From the NCBI RefSeq assembly GCF_024519285.1, contig NZ_JAMZCY010000003.1, positions 282,180-346,179 of the forward strand: a DNA stretch of 64,000 nt, written 5' to 3'. Positions within the stretch are counted from its first letter, which is position 1, and every line of letters starts with the position of its first letter. Source of the stretch: Cohnella sp. WQ 127256. GTDB taxonomy: Bacteria > Bacillota > Bacilli > Paenibacillales > Paenibacillaceae. The notes under the pieces were generated by a model. The model did no database searches and was not told the origin of the DNA. It was given only the letters and a program-made list of their open reading frames with translations. Positions 51,018 to 60,099 of the stretch are shown here, piece after piece. Both the position numbers and the translations under genes were made by a program.

Positions 51018-52646
51018 ATGACAACGAATACTAACACAACCACTACGAATGCAAGTACTAACACTGATGTAAATACAATCATAATGCCTGCAGCAGCTAA
51101 AAGACGCATTCAAATTTTCGATACAACGCTAAGAGATGGCGAGCAAGCACCGGGTGCCTCCATGAAACCAGAGCAGAAAATCGTCATTGCTCGCCAACTG
51201 GCACGTATGGGTGTTGATATTATCGAGCCAGGCTTCCCAGTCTCTAGTCCTGGCGAATTTCAAGCGATCCAGCAAATTTCACGAGAGCTTCAGAATGTGG
51301 AAATTTGTGGATTCGCCCGCTGTGTTCAGGCGGATATTGACTCGGCTATCGCGGCAACTCAGGATGCTGCTCGTCGTAGATTGCATCTGTTCATCTCCTC
51401 TTCGCAGATTCATCTCGATTTCCAGCTGCGCAAGACGCAGGATCAAGTGATTGAGATGCTTCGCGGAATGGTTGCTTATGGCAAGCAATTCGTCGATCAG
51501 ATCGAATTTTCCCCGATGGATGCTTCTCGCTCCAGTGAGGAGTTTCTGTTCAGAGTGGTAGAAGCAGCGATTGAAGAAGGAGCAACGATCATTAATATCC
51601 CAGATACGATGGGGTATGCGCTACCTGAGGAATTTGGTCCCCTGTTCACTCGTGTTCGAGAAGGCGTTCGGGGCGGAGATAAAGTCGTCTATAGCACGCA
51701 TTGTCATAACGATCTGGGTCTGGCGGTTGCGAATAGCCTTGCTGCTATCCGTCATGGCGTTACGCAGGTCGAAGTCAGTGTGAATGGTGTGGGTGAACGC
51801 GCAGGGAATTGCTCCTTGGAGGAGCTGGTTATGGCGATTGAAACTCGGGGCGACTCCATGGGTGTCGAAACAGGGATTGCGACAGAGCACATCTTCGAAA
51901 CATCCCGTATGGTAAGCCGTACGATGCATTTTCCAATTGCGTTCAACAAGCCGATTGTCGGTCGTAATGCCTTCCAACATGAATCCGGCATCCATCAGGA
52001 TGGATTGCTTAAAAATCGTAACACCTATGAGATCATGGATCCGGAAGCCATGGGTATTCCACGTAGCATGATTATTCTGGGTAAGCATTCTGGACGCCAT
52101 GCCATTAAGCATCGGATAGCTGAATATGGGATTAAGCTGGGCGATTCCGAGATGGAGGATTTGTACAACCGCTTTAAGGAAAAGGCGGATGAGCTGAAAA
52201 TTATTACGGATGACGTATTGATGCAGTTGGTTGGTGAATCGACAAATACGATCGTGCAGCCGTACGCCTTGGTCGACCTTCAAGTGCTGGCCGGTTCCAA
52301 TCGTTCTCGGATTGCATCTGTCACCATATTCAGTTCGGAGGATGGGGTAGAGCGCACCTATACAGGAGCTGGAGATGGCCCACTTGAAGCGGTTATCCAA
52401 TGTATTCGCGAGGCAATGCCAGTCGATGCCGTGTTCGAGGATTTGGAGCTTCATTCCTTATCCACAGGAGAGGATGCTTCCGGTGAAGCTGTTGTCACGG
52501 TAGTAAGCGGAGGGCAGCGAAACATCGGTACCGCAATCCATAAGGACATCATACTGGCAGCCGCGAAGGCTTATGTATCAGCGGTTAATGGTGTCATTCT
52601 TGCTCGTAAAATGAGTGAATCCCGGCAAGAAGCTGTAGGGGAATGA
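51018..52646 (+). CDS. leuA: 2-isopropylmalate synthase
   Basis: A 542-aa enzyme, the first committed step to leucine. The catalytic domain holds FDTTLRDGEQAPGASM near residue 35, STHCHNDLGLAVANS and NGVGERAGN (metal and substrate residues), and the C-terminal LeuA dimer/allosteric domain runs from about residue 400. A Thr/Asn-rich N-terminal tail of about 20 residues is unusual. AAGGAGGT precedes the ATG. Both T-boxes lie upstream. Confidence 0.95.
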   Translation: MTTNTNTTTTNASTNTDVNTIIMPAAAKRRIQIFDTTLRDGEQAPGASMKPEQKIVIARQLARMGVDIIEPGFPVSSPGEFQAIQQISRELQNVEICGFARCVQADIDSAIAATQDAARRRLHLFISSSQIHLDFQLRKTQDQVIEMLRGMVAYGKQFVDQIEFSPMDASRSSEEFLFRVVEAAIEEGATIINIPDTMGYALPEEFGPLFTRVREGVRGGDKVVYSTHCHNDLGLAVANSLAAIRHGVTQVEVSVNGVGERAGNCSLEELVMAIETRGDSMGVETGIATEHIFETSRMVSRTMHFPIAFNKPIVGRNAFQHESGIHQDGLLKNRNTYEIMDPEAMGIPRSMIILGKHSGRHAIKHRIAEYGIKLGDSEMEDLYNRFKEKADELKIITDDVLMQLVGESTNTIVQPYALVDLQVLAGSNRSRIASVTIFSSEDGVERTYTGAGDGPLEAVIQCIREAMPVDAVFEDLELHSLSTGEDASGEAVVTVVSGGQRNIGTAIHKDIILAAAKAYVSAVNGVILARKMSESRQEAVGE

Positions 52647-52695
52647 GGGGGCAGGAACTCGGTCCTTAGTTTATTCATAGGAGAGGCGAATTCCC

Positions 52696-53508
52696 TTGGA
52701 GAAAATGATTCAGTATTACAGTGTTTTTGATGAATGGGGCCGTTTGGATCGTGAACCTATTGAATTTAGGGTTAATTTTCATCATATCTGTGCGAACCTC
52801 CCTGTGAATGGCCGAGTTTTGGATATCGGAGCGGGACCAGGGAAGTATTCGATTGAGTTAGCGAAACGTGGTTATGAGGTTACATTAGCGGATCTTACAC
52901 CAAAGCTTGTCGAGTTAGCGAAGCTTAAAGCGCATGAGTCTGGAGTGGCATCGCGATTCAGTGGATTTCATGTCGACGATGCCCGAGATCTTGGGCGGTA
53001 TGCAGATGAGCAGTTTGACGCATGTATCATGCTGGGGCCGTTGTATCATTTGCAAACTAAAGCTGATCGTGTGAAAGCTGTGGAAGAGATGCATCGTGTT
53101 ACGAAAAGGGGCGGAGTTGTTTTTGTTGCTTTTATGTCTAAAATCAGGCATCTGACGACGTCCATGTTGTTCCCCATGACATGGAAACCAAACGATACGA
53201 TTAACGGGATTAAGGAGTTTCTTGCTACGGGAGTTTTCAACCATCAAGATGAGGGGAGATTTACGGGCGCCTATTACTACGATATCGATGAGGTTAAGCC
53301 CTTCATGGAGGCTCATGGTTTCGAGAGTCTGAAACTGATTGGATCTGGAAGCATTGCAGGAGCCATGACACCGGAGCAATGGGACTATTGGCGGCAGCAA
53401 GGAGATGAAGCATTCGATCAGATTGTACAGTTAATTATGGAGGCGTCGGAAAGCCCTTATATACTGGGGAGTTCGTCACATCTGCTCTATATAGGTAGAA
53501 AAGAATAG
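52696..53508 (+). CDS. SAM-dependent methyltransferase
   Basis: A 270-aa class I methyltransferase. The SAM motif is LDIGAGPGKYSIELA near residue 42, DARDL and CIMLGPLYHL (motif IV) follow, and motif post-I ends in TLADLTPKL. A TTG start with GGAGAGG nine bases upstream is taken; ATG at 52705 is the alternative. The substrate is unknown. Confidence 0.85.
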   Translation: MEKMIQYYSVFDEWGRLDREPIEFRVNFHHICANLPVNGRVLDIGAGPGKYSIELAKRGYEVTLADLTPKLVELAKLKAHESGVASRFSGFHVDDARDLGRYADEQFDACIMLGPLYHLQTKADRVKAVEEMHRVTKRGGVVFVAFMSKIRHLTTSMLFPMTWKPNDTINGIKEFLATGVFNHQDEGRFTGAYYYDIDEVKPFMEAHGFESLKLIGSGSIAGAMTPEQWDYWRQQGDEAFDQIVQLIMEASESPYILGSSSHLLYIGRKE

Positions 53509-53524
53509 ATTCATTGTTGATTGT

Positions 53525-53560
53525 GGGCTCCTATAAGCATATTGCTTAAGGAGTCCCTTT
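53525..53560 (+). terminator. Terminator-like hairpin after methyltransferase
   Basis: GGGCTCCTATAAGC and GCTTAAGGAGTCCC form an imperfect stem around a short loop and are followed by TTT. Confidence 0.6.
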
Positions 53561-53663
53561 GCTATGTTGTTATAGTGCTGCAGTTAGGTCAAACCGAACT
53601 GTAGCGCACAAATGGACATCGAAGACGGTTGTAGATAGGCGTAACAACAGTACTTTTTTGCGA

Positions 53664-53922
53664 TGTGGACAAAGTTATCCACAACCCATGTGTATAGTGT
53701 GGACAATGTACAAAATGTGCTGGTACATCAATCATTGAATGATATTGAAAATGGGATTAGTTTTTGCAAAAAAAAGTGTGGACAATGTGGATACTGTGGA
53801 TAAAACGGTGGAAAACTGTACCATTCTTCAAAAATACGACAAAAAAAGCCTGCGTAGCCAATAGTTCGAGGAAGTTCTAACAACACCTCTGATCACTATT
53901 GGCCTTTGCAAGCTGTGCATAA
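53664..53922. promoter_or_regulatory. DnaA-box cluster
   Basis: Three perfect DnaA boxes (TTATNCACA) lie here: TTATCCACA at 53675, TGTGGATAA at 53795 and TGTGCATAA at 53914. In addition TGTGGACAA occurs at 53664, 53698 and 53777, and TGTGGATAC at 53786. The block 53777-53803 is three 9-mers in a row with no gap. No dnaA, dnaN or other origin gene is near, so this looks like a titration or regulatory cluster rather than oriC. It lies between two convergent genes. Confidence 0.8.
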
Positions 53923-53964
53923 CTGTGTGAATATCTTTTTCGAAGCCATTTCGAACGCGAAAGC

Positions 53965-55881
53965 TTACTCTTCCATTAAAGCTTCCCATGTTTTATAAAC
54001 ATCTTCTAAGGCTAGACGTTTCTGTTCTGCTTCGGCCTGTTTCTCTCTTAGCTTCATATAATCCGTTACCATTTCCGGAGAAGCCATTTCGAGCTCAAGC
54101 ACGGAAAGCTCCTCCTCGAACCGAGCAATATCCGCTTCGGCTTGCTCCCGTTTACGAGTACGTGCTCTATCTTCACGCTTTGCTTGCTTATCCGCTTCGT
54201 AATTGCTTAAGGCACCTTGAGCAGGCTGCGAAGAGGTATCGTTCTGTGACGCTTCCCATTCTTGCATTTCCTGCTTTTTAGCAACCATTTCGTCATAATT
54301 TCCTAGGAAATGTTCAGTGCCGTCCGGTGCCAGTTCGACAATTCGATCGGCAATCCGATTAAGAAAGTAGCGATCATGAGAGACGAAGATCAATGTTCCC
54401 TCGTATTCATCCAGTGCGGCTTCAAGCACTTCGCGGCTCATCAGATCCAGATGGTTCGTCGGCTCATCGAGAAGAAGGACGTTTGCTTTGAGCAGCATGA
54501 GCTTAGACAGGGCAACCCGTGCCTTTTCACCACCACTTAAAGCACTGACTTTCTTACGGACATCGTCTCCGCTGAATAGGAAATTACCAAGCACAGTGCG
54601 AATCTCTGCTTCGGGATGCTGGGCATAGGCACTCCATACTTCCTCTAATACCGTATTGGATGGATTAAGCTCGCGTTGCTCTTGATCGTAATAACCAAGC
54701 GAGACACCAGCCCCCCACTCAAAGACTCCCGCTCGTAGTGGAAGCCTATCGATAAGTGCGCGCAGCAGCGTTGTTTTCCCGACACCGTTAGGACCGAGCA
54801 AGGCAAGCCTTTCTCCTCGTTTAACCTCAAAAGTTACATTGCTAAACAATGGAGCCATATCTTCCTTCGGAGCTGCAGCACAATTAAAGGCCCTAAGTAC
54901 CTCTTTACCACTTCGACGCTCTGTAGAGAATGAGAAATTCGCTTGGCGAAGTGTGCCGGGCTTCTCTAGACGTTCGATCCTCTCGAGTGCATTACGTCTG
55001 CTCTGCGCACGTCGAGTCGTGGTGGCACGTACGATATTGCGTTGTATGAAATCTTCCATTTTCGATATTTCCTTACGCTGCTGTTCAAAAAGCTTAAGCT
55101 GTTGATCGAAAGCGGCTGCTTTCAAATCCATGAAACGACTGTAGTTCCCTGTGTACCGAGTTGCCGCATGACGCTCGATCTCCAGGATGGATGTGACGGT
55201 GGCATCGAGAAAATAGCGATCATGAGATACGATGACCATGGCACCTGCATAAGATCGTAAATATTGCTCTAACCAAGTCAGTGTTTGGATATCCAGATGA
55301 TTGGTAGGCTCATCGAGTAACAATAACTCGGGTTGGACAAGTAATAGCCTCGCTAATGCGAGTCTAGTCCGTTGTCCACCGCTAAGAGAAGAGACCTCAG
55401 TTTCAGGTGCGAAGCTCCCAAAACCCATCCCGTGGAGAATGCTGCGGATTCTGTTTTTCATTTCATACCCGCCACTCTCACGGAACTTCTCGCTGACATC
55501 GGCATATTGCACGAGTAATGCCTCGTAGCGTTCTGAATTTTCAAGCTCCACCGGATCGGCGATCCGAGCTTCTAATTCCTGCAATGCTCTTTCTTGGTCG
55601 AGCAGAGGTCCGAAAGCAGAATTCATTTCCTCCCAAATTGTACGGTGTCCTTGTAAACCGCCGTTTTGGGCCAAATATCCAATCTTTAACTCTCTAGGCT
55701 TAGATACCGAACCTGTATCTGCAGTCAGCTCCCCGGCTAATATGCGCAAGAAAGTAGATTTTCCGGCCCCGTTGACACCGACCAGACCGATTCTGTCTCG
55801 TTCATTGATTAATAGTGAAACTCCGTCAAGAACGGGTGTAACACCATAATGTTTAGTAATGCTGGATGCATGTAAAAGCAA
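53965..55881 (-). CDS. ABC-F ATPase (YdiF-like)
   Basis: A 638-aa protein with two ABC domains (Walker A GVNGAGKST and GPNGVGKTTL; signatures SLSGGQRTRLALA and ALSGGEKARVALS; LLDEPTNHLD twice), an inter-domain linker and a C-terminal coiled coil. No membrane domain. The TTG start with GGAGGG seven bases upstream is preferred over an earlier ATG. ABC-F proteins act on the ribosome; YdiF-type housekeeping or antibiotic-protection roles are both possible, and the family cannot be split by eye. Confidence 0.92.
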   Translation of the reverse strand: MLLHASSITKHYGVTPVLDGVSLLINERDRIGLVGVNGAGKSTFLRILAGELTADTGSVSKPRELKIGYLAQNGGLQGHRTIWEEMNSAFGPLLDQERALQELEARIADPVELENSERYEALLVQYADVSEKFRESGGYEMKNRIRSILHGMGFGSFAPETEVSSLSGGQRTRLALARLLLVQPELLLLDEPTNHLDIQTLTWLEQYLRSYAGAMVIVSHDRYFLDATVTSILEIERHAATRYTGNYSRFMDLKAAAFDQQLKLFEQQRKEISKMEDFIQRNIVRATTTRRAQSRRNALERIERLEKPGTLRQANFSFSTERRSGKEVLRAFNCAAAPKEDMAPLFSNVTFEVKRGERLALLGPNGVGKTTLLRALIDRLPLRAGVFEWGAGVSLGYYDQEQRELNPSNTVLEEVWSAYAQHPEAEIRTVLGNFLFSGDDVRKKVSALSGGEKARVALSKLMLLKANVLLLDEPTNHLDLMSREVLEAALDEYEGTLIFVSHDRYFLNRIADRIVELAPDGTEHFLGNYDEMVAKKQEMQEWEASQNDTSSQPAQGALSNYEADKQAKREDRARTRKREQAEADIARFEEELSVLELEMASPEMVTDYMKLREKQAEAEQKRLALEDVYKTWEALMEE

Positions 55882-56035
55882 GAGGAATCCCTCCGAAATA
55901 TTCATTTTGATCTTGATCCAAGTGTACCGTAAACCTGTTAGAAAAGTCCAAGCCCTTATTCTTTGGCGAAATTAGGCATTAAATGATAAAATGATAATAG
56001 ATTTTCACGGACTTTTAAAGGTAGGCTTTTCACTA

Positions 56036-56659
56036 ATGGATGAAACCCAAGAAAATTTCGATAAAACGAGATGGCGTCGTCAGATGGCAGCAGTTAGGGA
56101 TAGCTTATCTCTCGAGGATAGAGAGCAACGTTCCCTTAAGTTATGTAGTCTTTTGGAGCAGAATATGCTCCGTATAATAAGAAATCGGTTAAATCGTCCT
56201 TTGAATTTGTGTGCTTATGCGCCCTTTCGCTCGGAGGCCTCGCCTTTACCATTGCTTGAATGGTGTTGGGAGAAGGGGGACCAAATCTTTGCCCCAAGAA
56301 TGTTGTCAGACAAAGAAGGAATGGAGCTGCGCAAGGTCGAAACCTTGTCTAACTGGATTCCCGGAAGATGGGGAGTACCGGAGCCGGATCCGAAGTGCAC
56401 TTCTTTATTGGAAATAACGCAGCCCGTTGATGTGGTGCTCGTACCTGGTATGGCCTTTAATCTGCAGGGTGGGAGATTGGGTTACGGTGGGGGTTACTAT
56501 GATCGTTTGTACGCTGAAATAGAGCAGACACGTAACGATAATACACAATGGATCGGTTTTGCCTACGCAAATCAAGTTGTAACAGAGCGGTTGCCGATGG
56601 AGTCGCATGATCTCCGATTAAATGGTCTAGCGACGGATGAACAGGCCATTTGGTTCTAA
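56036..56659 (+). CDS. 5-formyltetrahydrofolate cyclo-ligase
   Basis: A 207-aa enzyme of folate one-carbon metabolism. The C-terminal signature GGRLGYGGGYYDRLY and the preceding VLVPGMAFN are typical. A longer frame starting at 55991 exists, but the chosen ATG gives the usual family length and has AAAGG upstream. It begins a run of small metabolic genes with molybdenum-cofactor genes. Confidence 0.9.
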   Translation: MDETQENFDKTRWRRQMAAVRDSLSLEDREQRSLKLCSLLEQNMLRIIRNRLNRPLNLCAYAPFRSEASPLPLLEWCWEKGDQIFAPRMLSDKEGMELRKVETLSNWIPGRWGVPEPDPKCTSLLEITQPVDVVLVPGMAFNLQGGRLGYGGGYYDRLYAEIEQTRNDNTQWIGFAYANQVVTERLPMESHDLRLNGLATDEQAIWF

Positions 56660-56670
56660 TGGGGGGATAG

Positions 56671-57165
56671 ATGATGGATAACAATGAGGATAAGCTAACA
56701 CATTTCAACGATCAGGGTCGTGCAAGGATGGTAGATGTATCGGATAAGGAAGTAACGGTGAGAACCGCCATTGCCGAAGGTCAAGTGACGATGGCACCTG
56801 GTACACTACAGCGTATCCGAGATCGATCCGTAGCCAAGGGGGATGTGCTAGCGGTTGCACAAATCGCAGCGATTCAGGCAGCTAAAAAAACATCGGATTG
56901 GATACCGATGTGTCATCCTCTTCCATTGACAGGTGTGAATGTTCATTTCTCGGATAATGGTGAAGACACGTTAACGATTACTGCTGAAGTTAAAACGACG
57001 GGGAAGACAGGTGTGGAGATGGAAGCATTAACGGCTGTCTCCGCGGCTGCGCTAACTGTTTATGATATGTGTAAGGCATTGCAGAAGGATATAGTTATTG
57101 GACCTGTTAAGCTTCTTATAAAGACAGGCGGCAAAAGCGGGGATTATGCCTTGGCTGCCGAATAG
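56671..57165 (+). CDS. moaC: Cyclic pyranopterin monophosphate synthase MoaC
   Basis: A 164-aa protein fitting Moa[17 protein letters not shown] near residue 18, then [13 protein letters not shown] and the catalytic-lysine region DMCKAL. It makes cPMP for molybdopterin. Followed after 54 bases by the MoaB-type gene. Confidence 0.95.
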   Translation: MMDNNEDKLTHFNDQGRARMVDVSDKEVTVRTAIAEGQVTMAPGTLQRIRDRSVAKGDVLAVAQIAAIQAAKKTSDWIPMCHPLPLTGVNVHFSDNGEDTLTITAEVKTTGKTGVEMEALTAVSAAALTVYDMCKALQKDIVIGPVKLLIKTGGKSGDYALAAE

Positions 57166-57219
57166 TCGAATTAATGGAACATGATAATGCTCGTACTCAT
57201 GGGTGCGGAGGGATGAATA

Positions 57220-57714
57220 ATGCGTTGGAAAGTTGCTTTATTGACAGCTAGTGACAAAGGCTCGCGCGGGGAACGCGAAGATACAAGTGCTCAAGTTATA
57301 CGTGAATTAATTGAAGAGGAATTACATGGTGATATCGTCGATTACCGGATCGTACCAGACGATCAAGACGAAATTCGTGCCGCTCTTATTGAAATGGCTG
57401 ATTACTTTCAAGCGGACCTCGTATTGACGACGGGAGGGGTTGGGCTCGCCTATCGGGATGTTACACCTGAAGCAACGCTCATGATCGCAGAAAGAATTGT
57501 ACCTGGGATTCCCGAAGCTATGCGCGCGACCGTCACTCAGCGCTCACGCGAAGGAATACTGTTTCGCGGAATATGTGCGATTCGCGGTCGGACCTTGATT
57601 CTGAATTTGCCAGGTGATCCAAAAGGAGTTCATGATCATTTGATGGCAATCATGGATATTCTTCCTGAAGCACTTGACCAGGTGAAAGGTTTACGAGGGG
57701 AGAATACGAAGTGA
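57220..57714 (+). CDS. moaB: Molybdenum cofactor biosynthesis protein MoaB/MogA
   Basis: A 164-aa protein of the MoCF-biosynthesis fold, with LTASDKGSRGEREDTS, TTGGVGLAYRDVTPEAT and LNLPGDPKG. It adenylates molybdopterin for metal insertion. The next gene overlaps by four bases. Confidence 0.93.
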   Translation: MRWKVALLTASDKGSRGEREDTSAQVIRELIEEELHGDIVDYRIVPDDQDEIRAALIEMADYFQADLVLTTGGVGLAYRDVTPEATLMIAERIVPGIPEAMRATVTQRSREGILFRGICAIRGRTLILNLPGDPKGVHDHLMAIMDILPEALDQVKGLRGENTK

Positions 57715-58775
57715 CAGCTTCTAGGTTACCTTCGGATATGAACTCGGATACTCATTCAACCTTAATTAGCTCCTCTCTATTAAGAGAAGTTAAAGTTGAG
57801 GATGCTATCGGAATGGTGCTTGCTCATGATCTCACCCAAATTATTCCGGGTGAGTTTAAAGGGAGGCTGTTCCGTAAAGGCCACGTCGTCGTCAGCGATG
57901 ACATTCCTAAGCTGAAAGATATAGGTAAAGAAAATCTGTACGTTATTGAGCTTGCTCATACTGATCTACATGAAGATGATGCTGCACTCCGGATGGCAGT
58001 TTCTTTGTGCGGGGCTAACACCGTGTTCGGACAACCGCATGAAGGCAAAGTTTCCATAAAATCCGAAATTACGGGATTAGCTCGTATTTCAGGTGAGGTC
58101 GTTGATGAGATTAACCGTCTCGGTGAAATCGCTTTGGCTACGATAACGACTCATCGTGTGGTGAACCCAGGTGATGCTTTGGCGGCCACTAGAGCTATTC
58201 CACTTATCGTACCTGAGGACAAAGTGCGAGCAGTCGAGAAAATAGCGGAGGAATACCGAAAAAAGCACAATGTCGCACCGGTGAGCGTAAGGCCATTTCG
58301 GTCGCTCAATGTTGGCTTGCTGACAACGGGAAGTGAAATATTCACGGGTCGAATAACAGATAAGTTTGGTCCTGCGGTAAGGGCTAAGCTTGAAGCATTA
58401 GGCTCAGAAGTTGCTGAACAACGATTTGCACCCGATGATCGACATAAAATTGTCAATGAAATTCACTATTTCCTGAAACAAGGTTATGATATGATACTCG
58501 TGACTGGTGGAATGTCGGTAGATCCCGATGATCGAACACCCGGGGCAATTGCTGAAGCGGGAACGGATATCGTTAGTTATGGCACGCCAATGCTGCCTGG
58601 ATCGATGCTTCTGTTTGGATACTTAAAGGGTGTGCCGATATTTGGCTTACCTGGATGCGTCATGCATGATCCGTATACTTCTTTTGATGTTTTGTTGCCG
58701 AGAATATTGGCTGGGGATTGTATCGTTAAGGAAGATATCGTTGATATGGGTTACGGCGGACTTCTTCGCTGTTAA
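57711..58775 (+). CDS. MoeA-like molybdopterin-binding protein
   Basis: A 354-aa protein with a MoCF/molybdopterin-binding domain in the C-terminal half (LLTTGSEIFTG, LVTGGMSVDPDDRTPGAI, FGLPGCV). The N-terminal half is unlike full MoeA. It starts at GTG inside the stop of the preceding gene. Function in metal insertion or as a sensor of cofactor is possible; the exact step is not clear. Confidence 0.85.
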   Translation: MTASRLPSDMNSDTHSTLISSSLLREVKVEDAIGMVLAHDLTQIIPGEFKGRLFRKGHVVVSDDIPKLKDIGKENLYVIELAHTDLHEDDAALRMAVSLCGANTVFGQPHEGKVSIKSEITGLARISGEVVDEINRLGEIALATITTHRVVNPGDALAATRAIPLIVPEDKVRAVEKIAEEYRKKHNVAPVSVRPFRSLNVGLLTTGSEIFTGRITDKFGPAVRAKLEALGSEVAEQRFAPDDRHKIVNEIHYFLKQGYDMILVTGGMSVDPDDRTPGAIAEAGTDIVSYGTPMLPGSMLLFGYLKGVPIFGLPGCVMHDPYTSFDVLLPRILAGDCIVKEDIVDMGYGGLLRC

Positions 58776-58816
58776 GTATCCTGCATATAATATGTACAAT
58801 TATGGAGGGCTAACGA

Positions 58817-59047
58817 ATGGGTGGAATTGGTGCTTCAGGAATCATATTGCTTGTACTTATCGCTTTGCTACTATTTGGTCCGAACAAGCTACCTGAGTTA
58901 GGAAGAGCTTTCGGCCGCACGCTGCGTGAGTTCAAGAAGGGCGCGAACGATCTGCTGGATGATACTAAGGATCGTCAAGCTAACCGTGTGGACGTCTCTC
59001 CTGAAGAGGCGGAGAAACCAAAGGCGGAACGGCGTCTCCCGGAATAA
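58817..59047 (+). CDS. tatA: Twin-arginine translocase subunit TatA
   Basis: A 76-aa protein with one membrane segment (ASGIILLVLIALLLFGPNKLPELG, whose FGPNKLPELG hinge is diagnostic) and an amphipathic helix FGRTLREFKKGANDL. It forms the Tat pore; TatC is encoded next. It follows the molybdenum-cofactor genes, fitting export of molybdoenzymes. Confidence 0.94.
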   Translation: MGGIGASGIILLVLIALLLFGPNKLPELGRAFGRTLREFKKGANDLLDDTKDRQANRVDVSPEEAEKPKAERRLPE

Positions 59048-59071
59048 ACGGGATGGACAAGGAATGAATAA

Positions 59072-59123
59072 AGGGGCTGTCCCTCGCCGCAGATGATCCA
59101 TTTGCGAACGGGGGCAGCCCTGT
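59072..59123 (+). other. GC-rich hairpin between tatA and tatC
   Basis: GGGGCTGTCCC and GGGGGCAGCCC can pair around a long loop. No T-run follows. It may set the TatA to TatC ratio by blocking the transcript or protecting the 3' end of tatA. Confidence 0.5.
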
Positions 59124-59175
59124 TGTCGTATGAATTGATTTGTCGTAGTCCACTTGTATGGAGGTGAGAATAGAA

Positions 59176-59952
59176 ATGAGTGAAAATTCTAGCTCTACGC
59201 GAGAAGACCCATGGATGCCGCTTACAGAGCATTTGGGAGAGCTACGCAAACGGATTATTTATAGCTTAATCGTTTTTGTTCTCGGATTGGTTGGAGGGTT
59301 ATTCGGATCTCAGCCAGTGTTCGATTATTTGGTTGCGGCTGCTCCGATTGACAATCTGGATTTGCATGCTTTCTCACCATGGGATGCAATTGGGCTCTAT
59401 ATGAAGTTCGCTATATTAATTTCCTTCATCATTGCTATTCCATTTACTGTGTTTCAGTTGTGGGCTTTTGTTCGGCCTGCGCTAGGTGTTAAGGAGCAGA
59501 GGGCTACGCTACAATTTGTACCTTGGGCTTTAGTTATGTTCCTGATCGGATTAGCCTTTTCCTATTTTGTTGTGTTTCCTATGGCTTTTCTATTCACAGA
59601 GAAAATCACGGATAACTTGGGTTTGGAACAGACGTATGGAGTAACTCAGTACTTCTCATTCTTATTCAACATCCTACTTCCCATATCCTTATTGTTCGAG
59701 CTTCCACTAATCATCTTATTTTTGAGCAGAATTGGAATCTTGACGCCCCAAATACTTAAAAAAATGCGGAAGATCGCTTGGTTTATCTTAATTATTATTG
59801 GTGTCATGGTTACGCCTCCGGACGTCGTATCGGATTTGCTTGTTGCTGTACCCCTCATCTTACTATATGAACTCAGCGTAATTTTGTCGAAAATCGCATA
59901 TGGAAAACGCATGAAAATTCGTGAGGAGAAAGAACTAGAGCAGGACGATTAA
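59176..59952 (+). CDS. tatC: Twin-arginine translocase subunit TatC
   Basis: A 258-aa protein with six membrane segments. The N-terminal PLTEHLGELRKRI and the FVRPALGVKEQRA loop are characteristic. It recognises twin-arginine signals. GGAGGTG lies upstream of the chosen ATG. Confidence 0.95.
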   Translation: MSENSSSTREDPWMPLTEHLGELRKRIIYSLIVFVLGLVGGLFGSQPVFDYLVAAAPIDNLDLHAFSPWDAIGLYMKFAILISFIIAIPFTVFQLWAFVRPALGVKEQRATLQFVPWALVMFLIGLAFSYFVVFPMAFLFTEKITDNLGLEQTYGVTQYFSFLFNILLPISLLFELPLIILFLSRIGILTPQILKKMRKIAWFILIIIGVMVTPPDVVSDLLVAVPLILLYELSVILSKIAYGKRMKIREEKELEQDD

Positions 59953-60099
59953 CTTGCCCCCACCTTCTCGGTCATAGGTTTTATTTTTTCTCCGATAAAG
60001 AAACAAAAAGCTTCAAATTTCGATATTCTAAAACGGAAAAATATGGTACACTTGTTCAAAGTAAGGGCTTACATGGGCTATTATGGGAGGGACAAGTGT

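Noticed and set aside
51621..52454. 277-codon antisense ORF within leuA
   Set aside because: Shadow frame of leuA with no ribosome binding site and no protein-like motifs.
53509..53964. Chromosomal replication origin
   Set aside because: DnaA boxes are present, but no dnaA, dnaN, recF or rpmH gene is near and no clear AT-rich unwinding element was seen.
59970..60060. Sigma-D-type flagellar promoter before the chemoreceptor
   Set aside because: TAAA and CGATAT are present but the spacing is about 19 to 20 bases instead of 15.
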